The notes beneath the pieces are model-generated. The model was given only the letters and a program-made list of their open reading frames with translations, did not search any database and was not told where the DNA came from. From the NCBI GenBank assembly GCA_964345225.1, contig CAYFQB010000053.1, positions 207,144 through 271,143 on the forward strand: a stretch of DNA of 64,000 nt. The letters run 5' to 3'. Below are positions 8,529 through 16,930 of the stretch, piece after piece (the stretch's first letter is position 1; each line of letters opens with the position of its first letter). Both the position numbers and the translations under genes were made by a program. The stretch comes from CAYFQB01 sp964345225. GTDB taxonomy: Bacteria; Nitrospirota; Thermodesulfovibrionia; Thermodesulfovibrionales; UBA6898.

Positions 8529-9920
8529 ATGTCTATTAAACTTTCTTTTCATGGTGGAGTTGATACTGTTACCGGTTCGTGTTATCTTCTCAATGCCAGG
8601 GGATTGAATATTCTAGTTGACTGTGGCCTGTTTCAGGGCGAACCTCATATTGAAGATAAAAATTATGATGACTTTGGCTTTAATCCCTCCACTTTAGATT
8701 ATCTTCTTCTTACACACGGTCACCTCGACCATTGTGGCAGGATCCCTATACTCGTAAAGAAAGGTTTTAGAGGAAAAATAATCTGTACTTCGGCTACATA
8801 TGATATCGCAAAAATCATTCTGCTTGACTCTGCAAAGATACAGGAAGAAGATTTCGAGCATTGGAAACGTATAAAACGCCGCAAAGGACAGATTCAGCGA
8901 GAGCCCCTATATGTTACTTTTGATGCCCTTGACTCTTTACGATATTTTAATCCTGTTGATGGATATGACCAACCGATTAATTTAAATGGGAAAGTAACAG
9001 CGACTTTCAGAGACGCAGGTCATATTTTCGGGTCTGCCTTTATAGAGATTAATATTAAAGGTTACGGAAGGATCGTTTTTTCAGGTGACTTGGGTAATCT
9101 AAATAAACCCATCATTAAAGACCCTTCTTTTCCAAATAATGCTGATATCATAGTGGTTGAGAGCACTTATTCAAACAGGAATCACAAAGATATTGACGGT
9201 TCTGTCCAGGAGCTCAGACAGGCTATTATTGATACATGCGATAGAGGTGGGAATTTGCTCATCCCGGCTTTCGCCATTGAAAGAGCACAGGACTTACTAT
9301 ATTATTTAAGAGAATTCAATGAGCAGAGAGACTTTCCCTCATGCCACATTTTTCTTGACTCTCCTATGGCTATCAATGTTGCAGATATCATGCAAAAGAA
9401 TCCTGTTTATTTTGATCAGGAGACATCAAAACTTTTCCAGGAAAAAAAAGATCCTTTTTCTTTTCCAGGACTTAAACTGACAAGAACTTCTGAAGAATCA
9501 AGACAGATTAATTTCTTCAAAAATAACGCTATCATTATTGCAGGTTCAGGCATGTGCACAGGCGGGAGGATAAAGCATCATCTCAAGCACAATATATGGC
9601 GGAAGGAATCTTCAATTGTCTTTGTAGGATATCAGGCCAGGGGGACCCTTGGAAGAAAAATTATCGATGGTAAAAAGACGGTGAAAATCTTTGGAGAGAC
9701 ATACAAAGTAAATGCCAGAATATATACGATAGGAGGGTTTTCATCTCATGCAGACAAGGATACCCTTATAGACTGGCTGCAGCATAACAAAAGAATAAAA
9801 CATGTCTTTCTAGTTCACGGTGAAAATGATATCTTACTTAAATTTCATAAAGAATTGTTGGAAAGGAAAATAGCAAATAAGGTTACCATACCTCATCTGC
9901 AAGAATCTTTTTCACTATAG
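8529..9920 (+). CDS. MBL-fold beta-CASP RNA-processing nuclease (Ysh1/CPSF-like)
   Basis: 463 residues, typical of bacterial stand-alone beta-CASP metallo-nucleases. The zinc motif HGHLDHCG is at residues 63-70. DAGHIFGSA, SGDLGN and ESTYSNRNH follow, then the beta-CASP insert with AGSGMCTGGRIKHHL, and the C-terminal GFSSHADKDTLIDWL motif closes the active site. Such enzymes cut RNA or act as exonucleases in the cytoplasm. TGGTATAAT (extended -10, hexamer 8518-8523) ends 5 nt before the ATG with no Shine-Dalgarno, strongly suggesting leaderless translation. Substrate unknown. Confidence 0.88.
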   Translation: MSIKLSFHGGVDTVTGSCYLLNARGLNILVDCGLFQGEPHIEDKNYDDFGFNPSTLDYLLLTHGHLDHCGRIPILVKKGFRGKIICTSATYDIAKIILLDSAKIQEEDFEHWKRIKRRKGQIQREPLYVTFDALDSLRYFNPVDGYDQPINLNGKVTATFRDAGHIFGSAFIEINIKGYGRIVFSGDLGNLNKPIIKDPSFPNNADIIVVESTYSNRNHKDIDGSVQELRQAIIDTCDRGGNLLIPAFAIERAQDLLYYLREFNEQRDFPSCHIFLDSPMAINVADIMQKNPVYFDQETSKLFQEKKDPFSFPGLKLTRTSEESRQINFFKNNAIIIAGSGMCTGGRIKHHLKHNIWRKESSIVFVGYQARGTLGRKIIDGKKTVKIFGETYKVNARIYTIGGFSSHADKDTLIDWLQHNKRIKHVFLVHGENDILLKFHKELLERKIANKVTIPHLQESFSL

Positions 9921-10083
9921 TAGAAACAATGAAACTAAAAATTGCAGCAAAAAAAGGTAAAAGGGGAAAGAGGGGAAAAAAAGTCTTTTCTCATGTTAAA
10001 GGCATTCTATTTTTAAACGCTTTGAAAGTTAAACTTCGTGTTTTAACCCCTTGTAAATGATATTTTACAGGTTGATAGCGCAA

Positions 10084-10923
10084 TCACTTTTTATCGAAAG
10101 GCTCTTTACCCCATCGTCCTATTGCATAACTGCCCGGGCTACCTATAAACGGCAGGACCAGCATCCACGGTAAGGTCAGGCGTTTGGAATCGCGGAACTG
10201 TGAAAGGCCGATAGTCATACCTTCATGTCCTGCGGCAGGCTGGCTTCGATATGTCCCGAGCAGACGGTCCCACCATGGCAGATTGAAGCCGAAATTACTG
10301 TTAGTTTCGCGTATAACTACAGAATGATGCACGCGATGCATGTCAGGAGTAACCACGATAAGCCTTAGTATCCTGTCAAAACCTAAAGGAATACGAAAAT
10401 TACCATGGTTAAACATAGAAGTAGCATTAAGAAGGACCTCGAATATAAGCACAGCAACGGCAGGCGGTCCGAGCAAAATCACAACAGATAGTTTTATAAG
10501 CATGGACAGGATGATCTCTATTGGATGAAACCGCAAACCGGTTGTAACATCAAAATCAAGGTCTGCATGGTGCATCATATGCAGACGCCAAAAAACCGGA
10601 ACCGCATGAAACATTACATGCTGGAGATAAATAACAAAATCCAGCACTATCACTCCAACAAAAACCTCAACCCAGAAAGGCAGACTGACATTGTTTAAAA
10701 GACCCCAACTTTTTTGAATAGCAATCGTGGCCATAACAACCGGCACTACAGGGAAAAACAAACGTACCAATACGGAATTAAGGAGAATAATGCCCAAGTT
10801 ACTGAACCAGCGCACAGTTTTGGAAGTTGTCAGTGTCCTGCGCGGTGCTAAAAGTTCAATCACAGCTAACAACGCAAGAACTCCTAGGAAAAAGCCGGCT
10901 CTGACAGAAAGTTCAACATTCAT
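10084..10923 (-). CDS. Sterol desaturase / fatty acid hydroxylase family membrane protein
   Basis: 279 residues with several hydrophobic segments and the di-iron histidine clusters of the superfamily: HVMFH, HMMHHAD and HRVHHS, plus single histidines in LRFHP and FNHGNF. Members hydroxylate or desaturate lipids at the membrane using O2, which is notable in a probable anaerobe. The substrate is not predictable. It lies upstream of a small coiled-coil gene's end and downstream of a 160-bp AT-rich spacer. Confidence 0.85.
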   Translation of the reverse strand: MNVELSVRAGFFLGVLALLAVIELLAPRRTLTTSKTVRWFSNLGIILLNSVLVRLFFPVVPVVMATIAIQKSWGLLNNVSLPFWVEVFVGVIVLDFVIYLQHVMFHAVPVFWRLHMMHHADLDFDVTTGLRFHPIEIILSMLIKLSVVILLGPPAVAVLIFEVLLNATSMFNHGNFRIPLGFDRILRLIVVTPDMHRVHHSVVIRETNSNFGFNLPWWDRLLGTYRSQPAAGHEGMTIGLSQFRDSKRLTLPWMLVLPFIGSPGSYAIGRWGKEPFDKK

Positions 10924-10968
10924 AGAGCTCTCTTTAACCTGAAAGATACAATAAACAGGTCTTTCCCA

Positions 10969-11175
10969 TCATGTAATCTTTTTCATTATCTCGGGAAACT
11001 GACTTTTGAAGTCCGGATTTAGCCTTGCGAGAAATATTTTCAAACCCTTTAGTTCTAACTTCAGTTCCTCGATATCTTTGAGCGCATTACTGACATCTTC
11101 TATCTTTTCAGTTATTGTTATCAGCTCTTTTTCAAGCAGGTTTATTTTGTCCTGTATTTGTCTCTCTTCTTTCAT
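10969..11175 (-). CDS. Small coiled-coil protein, hypothetical
   Basis: 68 residues, dominated by heptads of Leu/Ile with Glu/Lys (QDKINLLEKELITITEKIEDV and on), so a coiled coil is likely from residue 5 to about 50. GGGGGAAAGG directly precedes the ATG. It sits 45 bp upstream of the sterol-desaturase-like gene on the same strand and may share a message. No family recognised. Confidence 0.55.
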   Translation of the reverse strand: MKEERQIQDKINLLEKELITITEKIEDVSNALKDIEELKLELKGLKIFLARLNPDFKSQFPEIMKKIT

Positions 11176-11246
11176 CCTTTCCCCCTTGTCTATTTTGTTG
11201 AAACCCTATTGTGCTGCATAATTAATTTGCAAAGATGCAGATGTTG

Positions 11247-11265
11247 CGAAAAAATTAATTTTTCG
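11247..11265. repeat. AT-rich palindrome, possible weak terminator
   Basis: CGAAAAAATTAATTTTTCG in the 237-bp gap between the nitroreductase gene and the coiled-coil gene. It may end the nitroreductase transcript. Nothing else in this gap looks coding. Confidence 0.35.
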
Positions 11266-11412
11266 ATACCTTAACGCACCTTGGCCATATTTGAGGAGAC
11301 ATATTTTTATAAACATGAGGAATAAGGATAATTTCAAGATAATAATCGAGTTAAATAAATTTTTGAGCAATGTCTGCATATTCTTGTTAACATTTATAAT
11401 CCGGGATGCATC

Positions 11413-11925
11413 CTATCTGAATTCTACTGCCTCATGTTTTGATACCCTTGAGGTTGGTTCCGGAATCCTTGCGGGATAACCTACAGGCACTATCGAGACA
11501 GGTCTCAGGTTACCCGGAAGATCCATAATCTTTGAAACATCACGCTCGTGAAAAGCGCCGACCCAGCATGTTCCAAGTCCATTCTCAAGGGCAACCAGCA
11601 TCATGGCCATTATACTGGCTGAAACATCCTGTATTGAATAAAGTTCGACTCCACGACGCCCATAATGAATTCCTATTCTTGAATCGGTGCAACAGACTAT
11701 TGAAACAGGTGCCTCTGAAATAAAGTCCTGATTCAGTGCAGCAGCAGCAATCTGTCTTTTTAATTTTTGATCCTTTACGAAATAAAATTTTCTTGACTGC
11801 AGATTGCCAGCGCTAGGAGCCCATATCAGTGCATCAATAAGTTTGTTAAGTAAATCCTCAGGAATATCTTTTTTGATAAATCTGCGGATACTTCTTCTCT
11901 CTTTCACTGCACTAAAAATATCCAT
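11413..11925 (-). CDS. Nitroreductase family protein (FMN-dependent oxidoreductase)
   Basis: 170 residues, a short single-domain nitroreductase. The N-terminal FMN-phosphate site is clear (KERRSIRRFIKKDIPE), followed by WAPSAGNLQSRKFYFV and the dimer-core helix with DVSASIMAMMLVALENGLGTCWVGAF. These flavoproteins reduce quinones, nitro-compounds or enoates with NAD(P)H; the natural substrate here is unknown. An ATG start at 11925 fits the family N-terminus. It appears monocistronic. Confidence 0.88.
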   Translation of the reverse strand: MDIFSAVKERRSIRRFIKKDIPEDLLNKLIDALIWAPSAGNLQSRKFYFVKDQKLKRQIAAAALNQDFISEAPVSIVCCTDSRIGIHYGRRGVELYSIQDVSASIMAMMLVALENGLGTCWVGAFHERDVSKIMDLPGNLRPVSIVPVGYPARIPEPTSRVSKHEAVEFR

Positions 11926-12471
11926 AACAAACTCCGTTCTAATTCAAAATTTTAAATTCTATTTCCAATTTTCAATCTTCAATTCTAATACACCCCCCCT
12001 TGCTATATAAATAGCACGAAGTGGATTAAATAACAAGATATGCACTGCCTACCCCTTGAGAACTAAAATATTATGTCTTACGGCTACGTGTTTATATTTT
12101 CATAATTAAATTTTACATCTAAAGATACTCTTAACTTAAAACATAAAAAGATTTTTGTTAGAGACGAATGACGTAACCGTTAACCGATACGGACATCGTA
12201 ACCGTATGACGTAACCGTTTTAATTATTACTATAAGGCCCGTTGTAATGACAGTAAAGTCTGTGAGCTGCAACAGGACACTGGATATTCATGGAAGAGAA
12301 AGATGGAAAATGGCATATCCAGAGGATCAGGTCGGGTCTCTTATCCGTCGGAATCCCTCTGCTTATCCTCTTTACAATCCTTCTCTCAAGATAAAGGCAG
12401 TTTAAACTTTCAACTGATGATTTAACCTTCATGACACAATTATTTTATCTATTTTAACAACATAAACAGGC
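11926..12471. repeat. 545-bp spacer with GGTTACG-type repeat modules
   Basis: No convincing gene. The segment 12171-12216 has repeated ACGTAACCGT units (GACGTAACCGTTAACCGATAC and following) that match, on the opposite strand, the tract at about 49870-49940. TTTTCAATCTTCAATTCTA near 11970 matches the repeat copies at 33.9 and 40.7 kb. The 70-residue minus frame at 12220-12432 has no Shine-Dalgarno or recognisable fold. Confidence 0.5.
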
Positions 12472-13104
12472 TCAGCGTCTAATAAAATTTAATGCTATAT
12501 TAGTTCCCATACCCTGGACATAACCGAGCTTGATCATAAGCACAGCAAGCGGTTCAAGATAGCGTGCGCTCCTGAGAGGCCCGGCATCAACAGGTGCAAA
12601 TCCTATTTCATATATTAATCTGGACAGGGTTGCCTTTGCCCCACTATCATCACCACAGAAGAACATAGTTGGTCTTCGGGAACCGAAAAGCCTGGAATCC
12701 GAATGGTAGGTTTCCGCGAATACTGTATTGAAAGCCTTTACCACCTTTGCACCGGTAGCCAGTCTGGCAATCTCCTCAGCTGCAGAAGTTGTGAGCCCAA
12801 GCTCCAGGTCGCTTAAATCCGGCTTCAATGGATTAGTACAGTCTATGAGGATCTTCCCGTCCATCTGTCCGGCAGCTTTAATCGCATCCTCCACTGATTC
12901 CCATCTGACGGCAAGCAAGATAGCTTCGCTATTCCTTACAGCATCTGCGGGTGTTCCTGCACTGGCATTTGGAACTGACCTTGCCAAAGCTTCAAGTTTC
13001 TTAGGGTCTCTTGAGTAACTGAAGATCACTTTGTGACCTTTTTCAGCCCAGAGCTTGCCCAGTCCGCTTCCCATATTTCCTGAACCAATGATCCCTATAT
13101 TCAT
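12472..13104 (-). CDS. NADPH-dependent F420 reductase-like / NAD(P)-binding oxidoreductase
   Basis: 210 residues. The N-terminal Rossmann motif GIIGSGNMGSGLG is followed by FSYSRDPKKLEAL, which fits NADP preference. DCTNPLKPD and KVVKAFNTVFAE are signatures of the F420-dependent NADP reductase (NPD/Fno) family. In many bacteria without F420, members are metal-reductase-like or ill-defined dehydrogenases. No F420 synthesis gene is seen here, so the hydride donor is open. It stands alone on the minus strand. Confidence 0.8.
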   Translation of the reverse strand: MNIGIIGSGNMGSGLGKLWAEKGHKVIFSYSRDPKKLEALARSVPNASAGTPADAVRNSEAILLAVRWESVEDAIKAAGQMDGKILIDCTNPLKPDLSDLELGLTTSAAEEIARLATGAKVVKAFNTVFAETYHSDSRLFGSRRPTMFFCGDDSGAKATLSRLIYEIGFAPVDAGPLRSARYLEPLAVLMIKLGYVQGMGTNIALNFIRR

Positions 13105-13208
13105 ACCTATCCTCCCAATATAACTTCTTCAATAATTGTGCAAAGCATACAAGTTATTAACACCTCTTACATAAATATAACATAAATTAATATGAAATGA
13201 AGGTCAGC

Positions 13209-13275
13209 CGGACTAAAGTCCGTGGTTTCTAAGCGGAATCCCCGAGCCCCGCTTCATCCCCGGGCTAAAGCCCGG
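13209..13275. repeat. Paired CTAAAG palindromes
   Basis: CGGACTAAAGTCCG (13209-13222) and CCGGGCTAAAGCCCGG (13260-13275) stand 37 bp apart in the 266-bp spacer between cfa and the oxidoreductase gene. Each can form a tight hairpin with a TAAA loop. Elements of this shape are widespread REP-like repeats in bacterial genomes. Confidence 0.6.
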
Positions 13276-13370
13276 TGTTTTAGAAGCGTTGCGTGATAAA
13301 GGAGTCGAGAAGGTCTGTCGGAGGTTACGGCTAACAACGGTTTTCAACTGTTTTGGATATATTTTTAGTG

Positions 13371-14492
13371 TTAACGAATAGAGTAATATCCACCTTTAAC
13401 ACCTTTTTTGGAAAGAACGATCTGCCATACATGCAAATACCTGGAACGGAAAGCACCTGCACAGCTTAAAAGGTAGTATTTCCACATGCGGTAAAATCTG
13501 TCGTCATAAAGTCCTTTTAATTTATGCCAATTACTATCAAAATTCTGAAACCAGCAACCCAGGGTTGTATCATAATAAATGTCAAAATGATGCCAGTCTT
13601 CTACGATAAAAAGCCTTTCTATAGAGGCGCTAATCTGTTTCATTGATGGGAGATGATAGTTCGGGAAAATATATTTATTTGTCCATGGATCATTTGAAGA
13701 CTTGGAATGGTCTACCCCGATAGTATGCAACAAGAACAGGCCGTCATCTTTCAGACAGTTATGTACTTTTTTCATATAGGTTCCGTAATTCTTGAGACCC
13801 ACATGTTCAAACATTCCTACAGAGACGATGTGATCAAATTTTTCATTAACATCACGGTAATCCTGCAGTCTGATTTCAACCGGCAGTCCCCGACATATTT
13901 CTTTGCCCAGAAGAACCTGTTCTTTCGAGACTGTTATTCCGACTACTTCAGCCTTATATTTTTCAGCGGCATACTTTGCAAAACTTCCCCATCCACAGCC
14001 GATATCGAGGATTCTGTCACCAGGTTGAAGGCCTATTTTCCTGCAAATAAGGTCCAGTTTGTCTTCCTGCGCGTCATCAAGGTTTTTGGCATCTTTCCAA
14101 TAGGCACAACTGTAAACCATTCTTTTATCGAGCATTTTTTTATAAAGTTCATTCCCTAAATCATAATGCTTTTCTCCAATCTCAAATGCCCTTGCTTTTC
14201 GGCCCATATTAAGAATTATCCCTTTTAAGACATGAAGGAGTAATTTCAAGTTCTTTCTGGCCTTATCCTCCGGCTGAGAGGGAATAATCCTGCAGAAAAA
14301 ATCATCCAGTTTCTCGCATTCCCACCATCCTTCCATATAAGATTCTCCAAGCCCTAAACTTCCATGATTTATTATTTTCGAATAAAAACTATCGTTCTTG
14401 ACGTGGATATCCCATGGATTATTCCCATTTACGGTGATGCCTGTAGGAGATAATACTTCTTCTACTAGATTTTTTGATTTAACTTCCCCCAT
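13371..14492 (-). CDS. cfa: Cyclopropane-fatty-acyl-phospholipid synthase
   Basis: 373 residues from the chosen start MGEVKSKNLVEEVLSPTGIT, close to the E. coli enzyme (382). GSLGLGESYMEGWWEC, EHYDLGNELY, YSCAYWKDA, the SAM site LDIGCGWGSFAKYAA, SVGMFEHVG and the terminal CAGAFRSRYLHVWQIVLS all align with Cfa by eye. It methylenates double bonds of membrane phospholipid acyl chains. A GAGGT Shine-Dalgarno supports the ATG at 14490-14492. The frame stays open 60 codons upstream, but that part is translated heptad repeat. Confidence 0.93.
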   Translation of the reverse strand: MGEVKSKNLVEEVLSPTGITVNGNNPWDIHVKNDSFYSKIINHGSLGLGESYMEGWWECEKLDDFFCRIIPSQPEDKARKNLKLLLHVLKGIILNMGRKARAFEIGEKHYDLGNELYKKMLDKRMVYSCAYWKDAKNLDDAQEDKLDLICRKIGLQPGDRILDIGCGWGSFAKYAAEKYKAEVVGITVSKEQVLLGKEICRGLPVEIRLQDYRDVNEKFDHIVSVGMFEHVGLKNYGTYMKKVHNCLKDDGLFLLHTIGVDHSKSSNDPWTNKYIFPNYHLPSMKQISASIERLFIVEDWHHFDIYYDTTLGCWFQNFDSNWHKLKGLYDDRFYRMWKYYLLSCAGAFRSRYLHVWQIVLSKKGVKGGYYSIR

Positions 14493-14565
14493 AGTTACCT
14501 CAAATAATCTATCAAGAATACCCTTATTAAATGATATCACGTTTAAGAAATTATTCAACTTTTTC

Positions 14566-14716
14566 AAGGAGTGAGGAGTAAAAAGCAGGGTGCAAGGAGC
14601 AGGGAGCAGGGCGAAAAAGGCAAAGGATAAAGAGTAAAAAGTGAGGAGTGAGGGGTAAGGAGTAAATAACAAAAAGTAAGAAGTAGGAAGTAAGCAGTAA
14701 ACAGTAAATGACTAAA
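14566..14716. repeat. Heptad-phased repeat tract (GGAGTAA/GCAGTAA type)
   Basis: Units such as GAGGAGT, AAGGAGT, AAGAAGT, AGGAAGT and AAGCAGT recur every 7 bp. The segment AAGGAGTAAATAACAAAAAG recurs identically at 33836-33855. It fills the 309-bp spacer between cfa and the RRM gene; the remainder (14717-14801) is AT-rich without a recognisable feature. Confidence 0.7.
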
Positions 14717-14801
14717 TAAACTATCTATATATATATATTCCAGCCGAAGGCTATCTTCCAATGCAAAGCATTAAATTCCAGTGGGATTACAAAAATTTAT
14801 T

Positions 14802-15098
14802 TCAAAATTTTCGATAACCTCCTTTTTGCCCACCTCTAAAACCTCTACCTTGTCCACCCCTGGGTCTCTGAGGACGAGCTTCGTCAACTTTCAAGGTGCG
14901 GCCTTCAAATTCGGTACCGTTCAATGCTTCCTTTGCTTTTTCAGCCTCCTTTGAGTCAGACAATTCAACAAATCCAAAACCTTTTCCTTCTATTATATTA
15001 ACCTGTATAACTTCTCCATATTTGGAAAACAGCTCTTTCAACTGCTCATTATTTACAGAATAGTCAAGATTTCCTACATAAAGTTTGCTACCTTTCAT
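14802..15098 (-). CDS. RNA-recognition-motif (RRM) protein with Gly/Arg-rich tail
   Basis: 98 residues. A single RRM covers residues 4-76 with RNP2 LYVGNL and RNP1 KGFGFVEL, followed by a Gly/Arg tail (PRGGQGRGFRGGQKGGYRKF). This is the bacterial Rbp type, known as cold-induced RNA-binding proteins in several phyla. The ATG has a strong upstream GGAGG (AGGAGGCTGG). It is divergent from the candidate structured RNA at 15.35 kb. Confidence 0.92.
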   Translation of the reverse strand: MKGSKLYVGNLDYSVNNEQLKELFSKYGEVIQVNIIEGKGFGFVELSDSKEAEKAKEALNGTEFEGRTLKVDEARPQRPRGGQGRGFRGGQKGGYRKF

Positions 15099-15310
15099 TC
15101 CAGCCTCCTTTTTTAACTCTCTTTTTCAAATTATGTTTCTTTTGGAGGTAGAAGCAAGATAGCGGTTCTACCTTCTTTAAAGATAACAATAATGAATAAA
15201 AGAGGATCTTTATTTAACAACAATTATAATATAGAAAGATTATTAAAAGATATCAATTATTTGTTTCAAAAAGCAATGATATTATTAATTTTTATACCAT
15301 CCATTTTACC

Positions 15311-15339
15311 TTGACAGCCTTTTAAAAGAGGAGTAGCAT
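15311..15339 (+). promoter_or_regulatory. Sigma70-type promoter upstream of candidate RNA
   Basis: A perfect TTGACA (15311-15316), a 17-bp spacer and TAGCAT (15334-15339). Predicted start is about 15347. Confidence 0.6.
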
Positions 15340-15346
15340 TTAAATA

Positions 15347-15471
15347 AGGGGTAAGGTTTTTAATAGGTGGTGGTCTTGATCCTCATTATCCAGAGTCTCA
15401 AGATGTAAAGTCGTGAGATGAATAGTCTCGAAGAGATAATGGGTAAAGAAGGAAACAAGCACCACCTTTTT
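15347..15471 (+). ncRNA. Candidate structured small RNA with intrinsic terminator
   Basis: The closing stem pairs GGTGGTG (15366-15372) with CACCACC (15460-15466). CTTG/CAAG extends it past a 2-nt bulge, and the 3' arm runs straight into TTTTT. Inside, CATTATC pairs with GATAATG (about 15383/15436), enclosing a TCTCA/TGAGA hairpin. A TTGACA promoter ends just upstream. The size, about 125 nt, resembles a housekeeping RNA, but the SRP-RNA GGAAGGAAGC tetraloop signature and tmRNA features are absent. 6S RNA, an sRNA or a terminated leader remain possible. Confidence 0.5.
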
Positions 15472-15794
15472 ATTAACTATTTCTATTCTTAATTTTCCTT
15501 TCTGTAAGTATATCCTGCTTGTAACTTAAAAAAAACAATCAACACCAATTCCCTTGAATCAAAATTTATATTCTGATACTCTTATCTTCTGGGGGGTAAA
15601 GGCTAAAAAATTAGACCCAAAATAAACATTGACTTCGGGGCTTTTTCTGAGTGGTAAATCTTCTTGAGAATAAAGGAATAATTACTATAGCAGGATTGAT
15701 TGAGGAAACAAATTCTTATTGACTTTTGCCCTGACTGGCTGCAGGAATTAAGGCAGATCGGACATTAATTTTACAGATAAGGAGGAAATAAGTA
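15472..15794. other. AT-rich spacer before the GuaA-like gene
   Basis: No open frame, tRNA or recognised riboswitch. It ends in the AAGGAGG Shine-Dalgarno of the next gene. A TTGACT at 15719-15724 has no good -10 partner. Confidence 0.4.
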
Positions 15795-16751
15795 ATGGGA
15801 GTAGAGGAAATAACTGCAGAGGAATTAAATACTGAAAAGTTTATCGAGGAGCAAATAAGAAAAATATCAGAAACAGTTGGCGAAGGCATTGCTATAAATG
15901 CTCTATCTGGTGGTGTTGATTCTTCAGTGGTTACAATGCTGGGGCATAAAGCACTGGGCAAGAAACTTACAACTTATTTCATAGATAACGGCTTAATGAG
16001 GACAGGAGAGCCTCAAGGGGTCGAATTAGAGTTTGCGAGGTTTGGCGTACGTGTTTTGATAATTGACGCCAAAAAAGAATTTTTTAATTCATTAAAAGGA
16101 ATTACCGATCCGGAAAAAAAGAGAGAAGCTATCACTCAGACTTTCTACAAAAAGGTTTTTAGCAAACTTGTTATAGACAGTGGTGCAAAATACCTTCTGC
16201 AGGGAACCATCCTAACTGATATAGATGAAACAGTCGCGGGAATTAAAAGACAACATAATGTTTTTGAGCAACTAGGTATTGACCCTCAAAAGGCATTTGG
16301 TTATAGAATCATTGAACCCCTGATACAGCTTCGCAAGGATGGTGTAAGAAAAGTCGCAAAAGCACTTGGTTTGCGGCATGACAGAATGCCTTTCCCGGGG
16401 CCCGCTCTGGTTGCAAGAGTAATTGGAGTAATCACTCCCAAGAGAATAGAATTGATAAGAAAAGCAACTGCCATAACAGAAGATGAGTTGGCAGATACAG
16501 GAGCTTTTCAGTATATGGCAATTCTACATCGTGATAGAGTTACGGGCATGCGGGATGGAAAGAGAGTTTATGGTTTGCAAATTGAAATTAGATGTTGGGA
16601 CAGCATTGATGCCAGGACAGCTACCCCTACAAAATTGTCATATGAAACTCAACGCAAATTGGCTGACAGGATAGTAACAGAGGTTCCTGAGGTAGTAAGT
16701 GTTACTTATAACATAACTCCAAAACCTCCATCAACGATGGAGGCTATTTAG
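15795..16751 (+). CDS. GuaA-like ATP pyrophosphatase (GMP synthase subunit B type)
   Basis: 318 residues with no glutamine amidotransferase domain, so it resembles the archaeal stand-alone ATP-PPase subunit rather than the usual fused GuaA of over 500 residues. The PP-loop is LSGGVDSSVV (about 37-46), followed by FIDNGLMR, LLQGTI, IEPLIQLRKDGVRKVAKALGL and MPFPGPALVARVIG. Key stretches differ from true GuaA: RQHNVFEQLGID replaces the SHHNVGGLP segment, and the C-terminus PPSTMEAI replaces PPGTIEWE. It may aminate XMP with a separate amidotransferase, or another substrate. No amidotransferase gene is adjacent. Start ATG has AAGGAGG. Confidence 0.75.
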   Translation: MGVEEITAEELNTEKFIEEQIRKISETVGEGIAINALSGGVDSSVVTMLGHKALGKKLTTYFIDNGLMRTGEPQGVELEFARFGVRVLIIDAKKEFFNSLKGITDPEKKREAITQTFYKKVFSKLVIDSGAKYLLQGTILTDIDETVAGIKRQHNVFEQLGIDPQKAFGYRIIEPLIQLRKDGVRKVAKALGLRHDRMPFPGPALVARVIGVITPKRIELIRKATAITEDELADTGAFQYMAILHRDRVTGMRDGKRVYGLQIEIRCWDSIDARTATPTKLSYETQRKLADRIVTEVPEVVSVTYNITPKPPSTMEAI

Positions 16752-16930
16752 CAATTTCTCTTATTTTGACAGAAAATTAAAGACCAAGATAATAGCCTTA
16801 TATAAAAACTTATATACCTTTCTTGACAATACGATTGTCTATAATCCATGTTTTTATTGATAATGATAATCTGACTGTTATATTATTAACCAGTTTTTAA
16901 GGAATACCTGTTATAAATGGAAATGAATTT

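Noticed and set aside
12220..12432. 70-residue minus frame in the spacer
   Set aside because: No ribosome site and no recognisable fold; the adjacent DNA is repeat modules.
14493..14672. 60-codon N-terminal extension of cfa
   Set aside because: It is translated heptad repeat; the ATG at 14492 has a ribosome site and fits the family length.
15345..15475. SRP (4.5S) RNA or tmRNA
   Set aside because: The GGAAGGAAGC tetraloop region of SRP RNA and the tRNA-like ends of tmRNA are not present.
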